Source: Kibdelosporangium aridum (GTDB taxonomy: Bacteria > Actinomycetota > Actinomycetes > Mycobacteriales > Pseudonocardiaceae). Taken from it: 64,000 bases of DNA. The DNA is taken from assembly GCF_900176515.1 (NCBI RefSeq), contig NZ_FWXV01000002.1:1364001-1428000 (forward strand). The letters run 5' to 3'. This document shows positions 29,238-37,672 of the stretch, piece by piece. Position numbers and translations under genes: made by a program. The notes below the pieces were generated by a model. That model had not been told where the DNA came from and did no database searches. It saw only the letters and a program-made list of their open reading frames with translations. Position 1 is the stretch's first letter; each line of letters opens with the position of its first letter.

Positions 29238-30721
29238 GACGGCCGCTCCACCATCACCGTGCTGGCCTCCGCGATTGGTGCCTGCTGAACCGGCCGCGGG
29301 CGCGAACCGGTCTGTGGCCGCCGAGCGGCGTCGGATATCCGCAACAGCAAGGCTATGAGGATGTAGTTCGCCAGCAGTGAAGAACCGCCGTACGACAGGA
29401 AAGGTGCGGTGATACCGGTCATCGGGATCAGCGCGGTCACGCCGCCGACCACGACGAAGAGCTGCATGACGATGGCGAACGAAAGACCGCCACCCAGCAG
29501 TTTGCCGAAGCTGTCGCGTACGGCAACCGCGCTACGCAGCCCGCGCATGGCCAGGATCATGTACACCATCAGCAGCGCGGCCAGGCCGATGAAGCCGAGC
29601 TCCTCGCCGATCGCCGCGGTGATGAAGTCGGTGCTCGCCTCGGGCACGATGTCCGGCCGTCCGGCGCCAAGACCCGTGCCGGCCATCCCGCCGGTGCCGA
29701 GGCCGAAGAGGCCCTGCGCGATCTGGTAGCTGCCGCCGAGCCGCTCGTACACCTCGTTGTTCATCGGCGTCAGCCAGTTCGCCACACGCTGCTGGACGTG
29801 CGTGAACAGCGAGAACGCGATCAGCGCGCCACCGATGAACAGGGCGAGGCCGATGATCACCCACGCGGCGCGTTCCGTTGCCACGTAGAGCATCGCGAGG
29901 ACGATGCCGAAGATCAGCAGCGAGGTGCCGAGGTCCTTCTCGAAGACCAGGACGCCGATCGCGACGCCCCACGCGACCAGGATCGGGCCGAGGTCACGCG
30001 CCCGTGGCAGCTCCAGACCGAGGAACCGGCGGCCTGCCACCATGAACAAGTCGCGTTTGGACACCAGGAACGACGCGAAGAACACCATCAGCAGGATCTT
30101 CGCGAACTCACCTGGCTGGATGGAGAAGATGCCGAGCTTCAGCCACACCTTGGCGCCGTTGGCCTCCGAGATGCTGGCGGGCAGCAGCGCGGGCAGCGCC
30201 AGCGCGAACAGGCCGACAAGACCGGCGGTGTAGCCGTATTTGGCCAGTACGCGGTGGTTGCGCACGATGAACAGCACGGCGAGGAACAGCACCAGGGAGA
30301 TCGCCGTCCACAGCACCTGTTTCGGCGCGGACGCGGTGTACTCCCGAGCTCTGGCAAGCGCTTGCTCTGCCTTGGCCAGGTCGATCCGGTAGATCATCAC
30401 CAGGCCGAACCCGTGCAGCAGCGCCACACACGGCAGGATCAGCGGATCCGCGTACGGCGCCCACTTGCGCACCGCGACGTGCGTGATCGCGAACGCCGCC
30501 ATGAACGCCAGGCCGTACCAGAGGATCTGGATGGTCAGCTGTTGCTTCTGGTTGATCGAGACCAACGTCAGCGCGCCGGTGACGAGTGCGGCGGCGAAGG
30601 CGAGCATCCACAACTCTGTGCTCCGCCGCGTCGGAGCCACAGGCTGCATCGCGGGGTTGCTGTTGTTGCCCTGCCCGGTCGCCGTCGCCGGACCCGCCCC
30701 GACGGGAACCGGTTGCGCCAT
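29234..30721 (-). CDS. rodA: SEDS glycosyltransferase RodA/FtsW
   Basis: RodA polymerises lipid II into glycan strands with its partner PbpA. The 495-residue protein has a short polar N-terminus and about ten to twelve transmembrane helices. SEDS landmarks are GAKVWLKLGIFSIQPGEFAK (the conserved Pro-Gly-Glu), VFEKDLGTSLLIFG with the essential acidic residue, and FIGLAALLMVY. The start ATG shares one base with the pstP stop. The arrangement is standard for actinobacterial elongation loci. Confidence 0.96.
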   Translation of the reverse strand: MAQPVPVGAGPATATGQGNNSNPAMQPVAPTRRSTELWMLAFAAALVTGALTLVSINQKQQLTIQILWYGLAFMAAFAITHVAVRKWAPYADPLILPCVALLHGFGLVMIYRIDLAKAEQALARAREYTASAPKQVLWTAISLVLFLAVLFIVRNHRVLAKYGYTAGLVGLFALALPALLPASISEANGAKVWLKLGIFSIQPGEFAKILLMVFFASFLVSKRDLFMVAGRRFLGLELPRARDLGPILVAWGVAIGVLVFEKDLGTSLLIFGIVLAMLYVATERAAWVIIGLALFIGGALIAFSLFTHVQQRVANWLTPMNNEVYERLGGSYQIAQGLFGLGTGGMAGTGLGAGRPDIVPEASTDFITAAIGEELGFIGLAALLMVYMILAMRGLRSAVAVRDSFGKLLGGGLSFAIVMQLFVVVGGVTALIPMTGITAPFLSYGGSSLLANYILIALLLRISDAARRPQTGSRPRPVQQAPIAEASTVMVERPS

Positions 30722-32130
30722 TAGCCGCCGCCACCCTCGTTGTGCTCGGGCCGGCAGTCCACACCGGGACGCGGCGCCGAAGTCGGCACGCTCGGTGCCA
30801 CCTCAGGGTTCGCCGGGTCCGTCGGCGGCGTGGACGTCGCCGACTGGTTCTGTCGTTGTTGCTGCTGTGCGATCACATCGGGACACGGATCGAGGACGTT
30901 CTCGGTCCGCAGCCGGTTTATGAACTCACGCGCTTCATTCAGGCTGCCATAAGTGTTGCTACCGCCGAGCACGGTCGCCTTGCCGGCTTCGTCGAGTTGA
31001 TCGACGTACCGCTTGTTGCATTTGTCCAGCGCCGGGTCGCAGGAACCCTGCACCTCACGCTGCAACGGGATACCCAGCACGCTGCCGGGAACACCTTGGA
31101 AGATCGCGATCTCGCCCTTGTAGGCGCCGGTTCCTTCACCAACGTAGTAGTTGCGCAGCACGATGTACCGGATCGTGAACGCGCCCGCGACCAGCAGCAC
31201 CAGCACCACAAGGGACAGCGCGGCGATCTTCAACCGCTTGCGGCCCTTGGCTTTCGGATCCTCAGGCTCGGGCTGGTCGATCTTGCGCGGCTCCGGGCGT
31301 GGCTGCGCCGCCGCGGTCATCGCCGCGGCACGCGACGCGGACGAGTCCGGCGGAGGCGGGTCCTCGCGGCCGTCACCAGCGGCGCCACCGACGATCGGAT
31401 CGTCGTCGCCGTAGTCCACGTCCACCACGTCGGCGATGATCACCGTCACGTTGTCCGGGCCGCCGCCCTTCAACGCCAACTCGATCATGCGGTCCGCGCA
31501 AGCCTGCGGATCCTCGATCTGGATCGCCTCGGAAAGCGTCTCGAAGCTCACAACCGAGGAAAGCCCGTCGGAGCACAGCAGATACCGGTCGCCGGCCCGT
31601 GCCTCGCGAACCGTCAGACTCGGCTCGACGTCATGGCCGGTCAAAGCACGCAACAACAACGATCGCTGTGGATGGCTCGACGCCTCCTCCGCGGTGATCC
31701 GGCCCTCGTCGATCAACGACTGCACGAACGTGTCATCGTGCGTGATCTGCGAGAACACCTCGCCGCGGCGCATGTACGCGCGTGAGTCCCCAACGTGCAC
31801 CAAGCCGATTCGGTTGCCTGCGAACAACATCGCCGTCAGCGTGGTGCCCATCCCGTCCAGTTCGGGATCGCTCGTCACCAGCTCGGAAATCGCGTTGTTG
31901 CCCGCGACAGTGGCGTCGCGCAACGGGCCGAGCAGGTCCTCACCAGGCGTGTCGTCATCCAACGGCGCCAACGCGCCGACAACCACCTTGCTCGCCACCT
32001 CACCGGCGGCGTGTCCCCCAAGCCCGTCCGCAAGCGCGAGCAGGCGCGGTCCCGCGTACACGGAGTCCTGGTTGTTCGAACGCACCAGGCCCCGGTCGCT
32101 GCGAGCCGCGTAACGGAGGACAAGGGTCAT
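30721..32130 (-). CDS. pstP: PP2C Ser/Thr phosphatase PstP
   Basis: PstP reverses PknA/PknB phosphorylation. The 469-residue protein has SNNQDSVYAG, ADGLGGHAAGE (Asp35), CSDGLSS and GGPDNVTVI, followed by a linker with Arg/Pro/Glu, one transmembrane helix (LSLVVLVLLVAGAFTIRYIV) and an outer domain opening NYYVGEGTGAYKGEIAIFQG (in short pieces NYYVGEG, EIAIFQGVPG). Its start overlaps the fhaB stop by four bases, the canonical position. The second copy at 22746-24101 shares the whole domain plan. Confidence 0.96.
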   Translation of the reverse strand: MTLVLRYAARSDRGLVRSNNQDSVYAGPRLLALADGLGGHAAGEVASKVVVGALAPLDDDTPGEDLLGPLRDATVAGNNAISELVTSDPELDGMGTTLTAMLFAGNRIGLVHVGDSRAYMRRGEVFSQITHDDTFVQSLIDEGRITAEEASSHPQRSLLLRALTGHDVEPSLTVREARAGDRYLLCSDGLSSVVSFETLSEAIQIEDPQACADRMIELALKGGGPDNVTVIIADVVDVDYGDDDPIVGGAAGDGREDPPPPDSSASRAAAMTAAAQPRPEPRKIDQPEPEDPKAKGRKRLKIAALSLVVLVLLVAGAFTIRYIVLRNYYVGEGTGAYKGEIAIFQGVPGSVLGIPLQREVQGSCDPALDKCNKRYVDQLDEAGKATVLGGSNTYGSLNEAREFINRLRTENVLDPCPDVIAQQQQRQNQSATSTPPTDPANPEVAPSVPTSAPRPGVDCRPEHNEGGGG

Positions 32131-32585
32131 GAGCGCAGCTCAATCACCGTCTTGCCGATGCGGATAGGAACCCCCAGCGGCACCCGCATGGGCGCCGTCA
32201 CCTTCGCGCGATCCAGGTACGTGCCGTTCGTCGACCCCAGATCCTCGACATACCAGTCGGTCCCGCGCAGCGAGATCCGCGCATGCCGCGTGGACGCGTA
32301 GTCGTCGTCCAGCACAAGCGTGGAATCATCGGCGCGCCCGATCATGATCGGCCGTCCGTCCAACGAGATCCGCGTACCCGCGAGTGCACCGTGGGTCACC
32401 ACGAGCTGCCGCGGCGCCTTGCCCCGACCCTTGCCGGACTTGTCCCGGCGGAACCCGGGGATCCCGACCTTCAACCCGGACGCCGCGTACAGATCTGAGC
32501 GCACAATCCTCAGCGCGGCAACCACGAACAACCAGAGCAGGACGAGAAACCCTGCTCTGGTCAACTGCATCACCAGCTCTGGCAC
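32127..32585 (-). CDS. fhaB: FHA-domain protein FhaB (FipA)
   Basis: FhaB reads phospho-threonines on kinase partners at the division site. The GTG at 32585 gives the family-typical opening PELVMQLTRAGFLVLLWLFV, whose hydrophobic part is a membrane helix. The FHA domain runs from about residue 70 to 150, with phosphopeptide residues in IMIGRADDSTLVLDD, YASTRHARI and LGSTNGTYL. Longer in-frame starts reaching 32621 add a sequence unlike the family. The ribosome-binding site is weak (GGGAGCGG). Confidence 0.92.
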   Translation of the reverse strand: MPELVMQLTRAGFLVLLWLFVVAALRIVRSDLYAASGLKVGIPGFRRDKSGKGRGKAPRQLVVTHGALAGTRISLDGRPIMIGRADDSTLVLDDDYASTRHARISLRGTDWYVEDLGSTNGTYLDRAKVTAPMRVPLGVPIRIGKTVIELRS

Positions 32586-32667
32586 CTGTTGTGACCGCTC
32601 CCTGAAAATCGCAGCCGACACCGCTTGAATACAGAGACTGTATTCAAGCCCTGCGAACGACTGAACG

Positions 32668-33882
32668 TCAGCCCTGGGTGCGGAACACTAGGGACGAGTG
32701 ACCGATGCGGATGACGTCGCCGTCAGCCAGCTGCCACGTCTGCACCGGAGTGCCGTTCACCGTGGTGCCGTTCGTCGAACCGAGGTCTGCGAGTGTGGCA
32801 CTCTGGCCATCCCACGTGATCTCGAGGTGACGACGGGAAACACCGGTGTCGGGCAGCCGGAAGTCCGCGTCCTGACCACGGCCGACCACGTTTCCGCCCT
32901 GCTTCAGGGAGTACGTGCGGTTCGAACCGTCATCAAGCTGCAGGCTCGCCGACAGCTGACGCGGACCGGTCTGGACGGCAGGCGGCGCATATCCCTGCTG
33001 GCCATACGGGTCGCCTTGCTGACCGTATGGATCGGGCTGGCCGTAGCCGCCGGGCTGCTGGCCGTAGCCACCCTGCTGCGGGTAGCCGCCGGGCTGCTGG
33101 CCATAACCCTGGTCATAGCCACCGGGCTGGCCGTAGCCGCCCTGCTGGCCGTAACCCTGGTCATACCCGCCGCCTTGCTGCGGAGGCTGGCCGTAGCCCT
33201 GGTCGTAGCCGCCGGGCTGGCCGTAACCCTGCTGCTGGCCATAGCCCTGGTCGTAACCACCTTGCTGCTGGCCGTAACCCTGGTCATAGCCCTGCTGGCC
33301 GTAACCCTGCTGCTGGCCGTAACCCTGGTCGTAGCCACCTTGCTGCTGCGGGGGCTGGCCGTAGTTCTGATCGTTGCCGTATTGACCTTGGCCGTATCCG
33401 TACTGGCCTTGCTGGCCGTACGGGTCACCCTCAGGCGGTTGGCCGTAGCCGGGAGGCTGGCTCATGGATCGGTCTCCTGCGTTGCGAGGTGATGCCGGCC
33501 GTCGGCTTACGTCAGGGTCGACGGACGAGCGTGTTCGGAACTGTCCGGTGTGCAGCGCGTCGGAGCGCTCCAGGGAGACTACGACGTCACCATAGGTGTC
33601 CCACCCGTGCTCCGCGAGATTCTCCGAGATGACGTCCGTGAGCAGCGTGATGATGCGTTCCTCATCCACTGCGAGCCGATCGTGGTCCGCCTGTCCCAAC
33701 TGCACGACGTAGTGGTTGGGAGCCAGCAGCCTGCCGCCGGCCAACTCACGGATGTTGTCCTCACTCTCTCGCTGAAGCGCCTGCGCGACCTCCTGTGGCA
33801 CGACGTTGCCACCGAACACACGCGCGAAGGTATTACCCACGATGCCTTCGAGCCGGCGCTCGAAGCGCTGCACGAGGCCCAC
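32668..33882 (-). CDS. fhaA: FHA-domain protein FhaA with a Gly/Gln/Tyr repeat linker
   Basis: FhaA binds phosphorylated partners and influences cell-wall synthesis. The GTG at 33882 gives 404 residues. An N-terminal DUF3662 domain spans ~1-115 ([23 protein letters not shown] in pieces). A long tandem-repeat region of units such as [10 protein letters not shown] fills ~145-300. The FHA domain is ~310-402 ([34 protein letters not shown]). The linker is purely low complexity and may drive condensation or act as a flexible tether. It is the first gene of the minus-strand operon. Confidence 0.93.
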   Translation of the reverse strand: MGLVQRFERRLEGIVGNTFARVFGGNVVPQEVAQALQRESEDNIRELAGGRLLAPNHYVVQLGQADHDRLAVDEERIITLLTDVISENLAEHGWDTYGDVVVSLERSDALHTGQFRTRSSVDPDVSRRPASPRNAGDRSMSQPPGYGQPPEGDPYGQQGQYGYGQGQYGNDQNYGQPPQQQGGYDQGYGQQQGYGQQGYDQGYGQQQGGYDQGYGQQQGYGQPGGYDQGYGQPPQQGGGYDQGYGQQGGYGQPGGYDQGYGQQPGGYPQQGGYGQQPGGYGQPDPYGQQGDPYGQQGYAPPAVQTGPRQLSASLQLDDGSNRTYSLKQGGNVVGRGQDADFRLPDTGVSRRHLEITWDGQSATLADLGSTNGTTVNGTPVQTWQLADGDVIRIGHSSLVFRTQG

Positions 33883-34008
33883 GGATCATCCCTCCACACG
33901 TACGCTCCTTCCCCGATCGTATCCGGGCGCGGCCCAAGAGACACCGGGATGTTCCAACCCCCTGCAAACTGACCCCAAACGCCGTGCTACGCTTCCGCGG
34001 TCACTTCA

Positions 34009-34091
34009 GGGCGAGTGGCGGAATGGCAGACGCGCACGGTTCAGGTCCGTGTGTCCGAAAGGACGTGAGGGTTCAACTCCCTCCTCGCCCA
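34009..34091 (+). tRNA. tRNA-Leu (CAG)
   Basis: An 83-base type II tRNA with a long variable arm. The acceptor stem is GGGCGAG/CTCGCCC with discriminator A at 34091. The anticodon arm is CACGG-TTCAGGT-CCGTG, so CAG is at 34042-34044. The variable arm includes TGTCCGAAAGGACG. The T arm is GAGGG-TTCAACT-CCCTC. No CCA is encoded. Confidence 0.97.
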
Positions 34092-34177
34092 CGAGACGCC
34101 TCGACGCTCTCTGCTCGTTGCTTCGCAACTTCGCAGAGGGCGTCTCGTCATAATATTGGGGGGCCGAGCCCCCCAAA
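34091..34177 (+). repeat. Post-tRNA bipartite stem-loop, copy 3
   Basis: ACGAGACGCC (34091-34100) pairs perfectly with GGCGTCTCGT (34139-34148), again starting at the discriminator base. Inside are CTCT/AGAG and the hairpin GTTGC-ttc-GCAAC (34117-34129). CATAATA follows, then GGGGGGC-cga-GCCCCCC (34158-34174) and AAACCCCCCACGG. Sequence match to copies 1 and 2 is strongest in the CATAAT tract and final hairpin. Confidence 0.78.
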
Positions 34178-34412
34178 CCCCCCACGGTTCGGGGTTTCTT
34201 GCTTTCCAGCGCTGTTGCTTTGCGCTTGCACCAGGTGTTTTGCGGGTTTCCGCAGACCTCTCCACGGGCCTTGGGCCTCCAGGGCTGGACGGGTCTTCGT
34301 CAGCGGTTTGCGCTTCGCGTACCGCGGATGGTTGCTTGCCGCGCTGGCGGGCGCCTCCCCAGGTCAGCCCTACCGCAGAGCCTTCTGCGGCCCCCAACAT
34401 CCCCACCCCAAG

Positions 34413-34520
34413 GCATCCCCCACCACTCCCGGGGGGACGACCCCTGGCCAGTCTATCGGGCATTGTGGCTGGTCAATAGGGTTGTTGGGGGTTGTGGACA
34501 ACTGGATTTGCCGGTGGTTC
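34413..34520 (+). repeat. Dispersed ~110-bp intergenic repeat, copy B
   Basis: It begins CATCCCCCACCACTCCCGG and continues GGGGACGACCCC, GGCCAGTCTATCGGG, GGCTGGTCAATAGGG and GGTTGTGGACAACTGG. This is the most diverged of the three copies: the middle GGATAAGG block is changed to CATTGTGG. It contains TGTGGACAA (34493-34501). It lies in the 884-base gene-free stretch 34092-34975 after tRNA-Leu. The rest of that stretch (34181-34412 and 34521-34680) shows no coding sequence I can support. Confidence 0.78.
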
Positions 34521-34687
34521 CTTCGCCCTAATGCGAGGGTTCTTTCCTGTGGTGGCTTCCTTGGGACGTCTTTTGTCTTTCCGCTGCCTTGACTCGCACG
34601 GTTGAGCGAAGGCATTGGCGCGGGACAACGTGGATTTGCAAGGCGGCTCGCCGGGAGCATGTGATGTTTGGCGCGAAATTAGACCCT

Positions 34688-34717
34688 TTGGGACAGGGAA
34701 TTACAGGCTTGTAATTC
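34688..34717 (+). promoter_or_regulatory. Operator-like inverted repeat over a promoter
   Basis: GAATTACA (34698-34705) and TGTAATTC (34710-34717) are perfect inverted arms around GGCT. The right arm contains TGTAAT, a good -10 hexamer, and TTTGGG (34688-34693) sits 16 bases upstream as a possible -35. A repressor on this site would block the promoter. The nearest downstream gene begins 258 bases later at 34976. Confidence 0.55.
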
Positions 34718-34900
34718 ACTCAATTGTGGCGGGGGTCACTTTTACTGCGTGTGCTTGTGGTGGGGGACCGCCCGTCTTTGTCTCACCCGGACGGCCGCAT
34801 CGCCCGGCTGAAGTCGGCTGGCGGCTCACCGACCGGTCACCGACCGCTCGGCGCCGTTGGTCGCCGAAGAGCGGAATGGAGATCCGTGGGGCTGGCGCAG

Positions 34901-34924
34901 CTGGTACCAAATTCCATGTACCAG
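34901..34924. promoter_or_regulatory. Inverted repeat CTGGTAC-N10-GTACCAG
   Basis: Perfect 7-bp arms at 34901-34907 and 34918-34924 are separated by ten bases, matching one helical turn between half-sites. It ends 51 bases before the GTG of the next gene. This geometry suits a dimeric regulator. The regulator is not identified. Confidence 0.5.
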
Positions 34925-34975
34925 TTCGGCCCGTGACCACCAGGGACACGGTCGAGTCGAAGGAGGCGGGGCTTC

Positions 34976-35581
34976 GTGACCGGCATTCCAGGGCGCATGG
35001 CAGTGACTCAGGACGCGGCTTCACTGCCCATTCCGTCCGCCGTCGAGCTTCCCGCTCCAGATGACGAGCTCGCGTCCGCGGCCGTCGCCCAGCTCGGCTG
35101 GCCGGGTGTGGCGCTCCCCCCGATGACGCTGCTCGGCCGTCGGGTTTCGCTTGTCGCTGAACTCCTGCCCGACGCGCACGCCGAGCGCATCTGCCTCGGC
35201 CAGGCACCGGTCACCGACCGCGCCACCGTCTCCACGTGGGTCTGGCCGGAGTTCGCGGGCCAGGTGCCCGCGGCCGCCGTGCGGATCGTCGGTGTGCTGG
35301 CGGTTTCGCGGCACTGGCGGACCGGTCTTGCCGCGCTGGCGCCGTTCGCTCGCTACGGCGACACCGCGATGGTCGTTCCCTCGTCGGTCGTCCTGACGCA
35401 CGACTACCTGGCGAACTGCTTGCCGCGCGCCCGTAACTACGGCGTCGCCGTGGTCAGCGCCGACCCGGACAACGGCGTCGAGCTGGACCTGCCTGGCCGC
35501 AACGACAAGGTCACCGCGGGCATCGACGCGGTGTCCCGCTGGGTCAACGAAGTCGCCTACGAGCGAGTTCTGTCGGCCTGA
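34976..35581 (+). CDS. Conserved hypothetical protein
   Basis: The GTG follows a good AAGGAGG about nine bases upstream and gives 201 residues with no signal peptide or membrane helix. Recognisable stretches are LGWPGVALPPMTLLGRRVSL, FGDTAMVV-like ARYGDTAMVVPSSVVLTHDYL, and a C-terminal YGVAVVSADPDNGVELDLPG. These suggest an alpha/beta fold. I do not recognise a family with known function. Two operator-like repeats lie upstream, so its expression may be regulated. Its stop is 24 bases before the SDR gene. Confidence 0.75.
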   Translation: MTGIPGRMAVTQDAASLPIPSAVELPAPDDELASAAVAQLGWPGVALPPMTLLGRRVSLVAELLPDAHAERICLGQAPVTDRATVSTWVWPEFAGQVPAAAVRIVGVLAVSRHWRTGLAALAPFARYGDTAMVVPSSVVLTHDYLANCLPRARNYGVAVVSADPDNGVELDLPGRNDKVTAGIDAVSRWVNEVAYERVLSA

Positions 35582-35605
35582 CCGAACCGGCCTACGCTGG
35601 TCCGC

Positions 35606-36277
35606 ATGCGAGTTGTCATCGCCGGTGGACACGGCAAGATCGCTCTTTACCTCGAACGTTTTCTCTCGACCCGTGGCGACGAACCGGTCGGCTTGATCCG
35701 CAATCCCGCGCAGGCGGACGACCTGCGCGAAGTAGGCGCCGAACCGGTTGTGCTCGATCTGGAGCAGGCAACCGCCGACGAAGTGGCCAAGGTGCTTGAC
35801 GGCGCGGATGCCGCGGTTTTCGCGGCAGGAGCCGGGCCCGGCAGCGGAGTCGAGCGAAAGGACACCGTCGACCGCGCCGCAGCGGTCCTGTTCGCCCAAG
35901 CCGCCGAGATCGCCGGAGTCCGGCGGTTCATCCAGATCAGCTCGTATGGACTGGACCGCGCCGACGACCCGTCGGTCGACGAGACCTTCCGCATCTACCT
36001 CAAGGCGAAAGCCGCCGCGGAAGCAGACCTGCGGTCGCGTGACCTCGACTGGACCATCCTGCGCCCGGCGCACCTGACTGACGAACCGGCAACCGGCCTG
36101 GTCAACATCGATTTCCACATTCCGCCAGGCAAAGTGCCGCGCGAGGAAGTCGCGGCTGTCCTGGTCGGACTGCTCGACGACAACGACACCATCGGGCTAA
36201 CCCTGGAGCTGGCCAAGGGGCCAACCCCGATCGACATCGCGATCAATCAGGTCAAATCGAGCACGCGCTCCAAATAG
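35606..36277 (+). CDS. NAD(P)-binding SDR-like protein (YwnB/HscG type)
   Basis: This 223-residue protein is an atypical short-chain dehydrogenase. The dinucleotide loop is IAGGHGKIALYLERFL near the N-terminus. DGADAAVFAAGAG, a RFIQISSYGLD strand and the DWTILRPAHLTDEP segment follow. Such proteins act as oxidoreductases, isomerases or redox sensors, and the catalytic Tyr-x3-Lys is not clear here. It is the second gene after the hypothetical at 34976 and overlaps the oppositely directed lactone oxidase by 31 bases. Confidence 0.85.
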   Translation: MRVVIAGGHGKIALYLERFLSTRGDEPVGLIRNPAQADDLREVGAEPVVLDLEQATADEVAKVLDGADAAVFAAGAGPGSGVERKDTVDRAAAVLFAQAAEIAGVRRFIQISSYGLDRADDPSVDETFRIYLKAKAAAEADLRSRDLDWTILRPAHLTDEPATGLVNIDFHIPPGKVPREEVAAVLVGLLDDNDTIGLTLELAKGPTPIDIAINQVKSSTRSK

Positions 36278-37584
36278 GCGTTGCGGAACACCCGATCCGG
36301 GTCGACCTCGGCGCGCACGCGGCGGAAATCCTCGAACCTGGGGTAGAGCTCCCGCAGCGCGGCGGCGTCCAAGCTGTGCATCTTGCCCCAGTGCGGACGC
36401 CCGCCGACCTGCGCGACGATCTTCTCGAAGGCGTCGAAGTACTCCCGATACCGCATGCCCGGGTACTGGTGGATCGCGAAGTACGCGGAATCCCGTTGGT
36501 ACGCCGTGGACATCCAGATGTCGTCGGCGGCCGCCACCCGGATCTCGACCGGCAGCATCACCGGATCCTTCAAGGTCGAGACCATCGCCCGCAGCTCGTT
36601 GAGCACGTCGATCAGGGACTCCCTGGGCACCGCGTACTCCGACTCGACGAACCGCACATTGCGCGTGGTCACGAAGACCCGGTGCGACCAGTCGCTGTAA
36701 GCCCGCGGCGACAACGCGGTGGACGACAGCCGATTCAACGGTTCGACCAACTTCGGCACCGCTCGGCCGATCCGGCACACCGCCTCGAACACGACGTTTT
36801 CCATGAGGGTGTACTCGAAGAACTGCCGCGGTCGGCTGAGCGGTCGTACTGCCGCGTCGAGCGGTAGGCGGTCGTTACGCTTCACTAAAGCCTTGCGACC
36901 GTAGGGGAACCAGTAGAACTCCATGTGGTCGTGCCCCGTGATCAGCTCGTCGAGCTGCTCGATCACTTCCTCAAGCGGCACCGGTCGTTCGTCGGCCTGC
37001 AAACAGAAAGAGCGCTCGCAGCGCAAGGTCACCGTGCTGATCACGCCAAGCGCGCCAAGGCCGACACGTGCCGCGTCGAACAACTCCGGCCGCTCGTCAG
37101 CCGAACAGGCGACAACAGAACCGTCGGCCAACACAAGCTGCAACGCGGCGACCTGGGTCGCGATGCCGCCGAGTTTCGCGCCGGTGCCGTGCGTCCCGGT
37201 CGAGATCGCACCGGAAATGGTCTGGGCGTCGATGTCGCCAAGGTTGATCATGGCGAGGCCGAGCCGGTCCAGTGCGGCGTTGAGCTGCTTGATCGTGGTC
37301 CCGGCGCGAACAGTGACCAGGCCGGACTCGATGTCGGCCGACTCGACCCCGGTCCACCCGGACAGGTCGATGGCCGCGCTCGCGTGTGCTGCGGCGATGG
37401 CGGTGAAGGAGTGGCCCGTGCCGAGCGCCTTGACCGGCAGCTTCTTGGCTCGGGCTGTGCTGATGGCCTCACTGATCTGCTCGACGCTGGCAGGCCTGGA
37501 CAACGTGGCCGGGGCGGCGATCTCGGTGCGCGCCCAGTTCGTCCACCGGATCTGACCGTCAGCGCTGGTCTTCAGAGCAGTCAT
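36247..37584 (-). CDS. FAD-linked D-arabinono-1,4-lactone oxidase family
   Basis: These enzymes oxidise aldonolactones or sugar alcohols using covalent FAD. The ATG at 37584 gives 445 residues. The PP-loop FAD domain is visible as RPASVEQISEAISTARAKKL and LGTGHSFTAIA, where His58 fits the covalent flavin site. SGAISTGTHGTG and LGALGVISTVTLRCE complete it. The C-terminal ALO domain ends with the typical GGRPHWGKMH and FRNAYLERVL. The substrate is uncertain (arabinonolactone, gulonolactone or alditol). It is divergent from the PLP enzyme. Confidence 0.9.
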   Translation of the reverse strand: MTALKTSADGQIRWTNWARTEIAAPATLSRPASVEQISEAISTARAKKLPVKALGTGHSFTAIAAAHASAAIDLSGWTGVESADIESGLVTVRAGTTIKQLNAALDRLGLAMINLGDIDAQTISGAISTGTHGTGAKLGGIATQVAALQLVLADGSVVACSADERPELFDAARVGLGALGVISTVTLRCERSFCLQADERPVPLEEVIEQLDELITGHDHMEFYWFPYGRKALVKRNDRLPLDAAVRPLSRPRQFFEYTLMENVVFEAVCRIGRAVPKLVEPLNRLSSTALSPRAYSDWSHRVFVTTRNVRFVESEYAVPRESLIDVLNELRAMVSTLKDPVMLPVEIRVAAADDIWMSTAYQRDSAYFAIHQYPGMRYREYFDAFEKIVAQVGGRPHWGKMHSLDAAALRELYPRFEDFRRVRAEVDPDRVFRNAYLERVLDLT

Positions 37585-37626
37585 AGACGCAAGGCCTTCC
37601 GCGGCAGGATGTTCGACACACCGTAA

Positions 37627-37641
37627 GTGAATCCTATTCAC
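37627..37641. promoter_or_regulatory. Palindromic operator between divergent genes
   Basis: GTGAAT-CCT-ATTCAC is a perfect inverted repeat in the 88-base gap between the lactone oxidase and the PLP enzyme. It could let one regulator control both genes. No regulator gene is adjacent. Confidence 0.5.
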
Positions 37642-37672
37642 ATTTCAACCGAAATCGACGTACTGTGGTGAC

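Noticed and set aside
33000..33440. Tandem repeats that look array-like
   Set aside because: They are in-frame codons of FhaA's [10 protein letters not shown] linker, not a CRISPR array; no spacers or cas genes.
34724..34936. Open frame downstream of the GAATTACA palindrome
   Set aside because: No ribosome-binding site and no family-like sequence; probably leader RNA.
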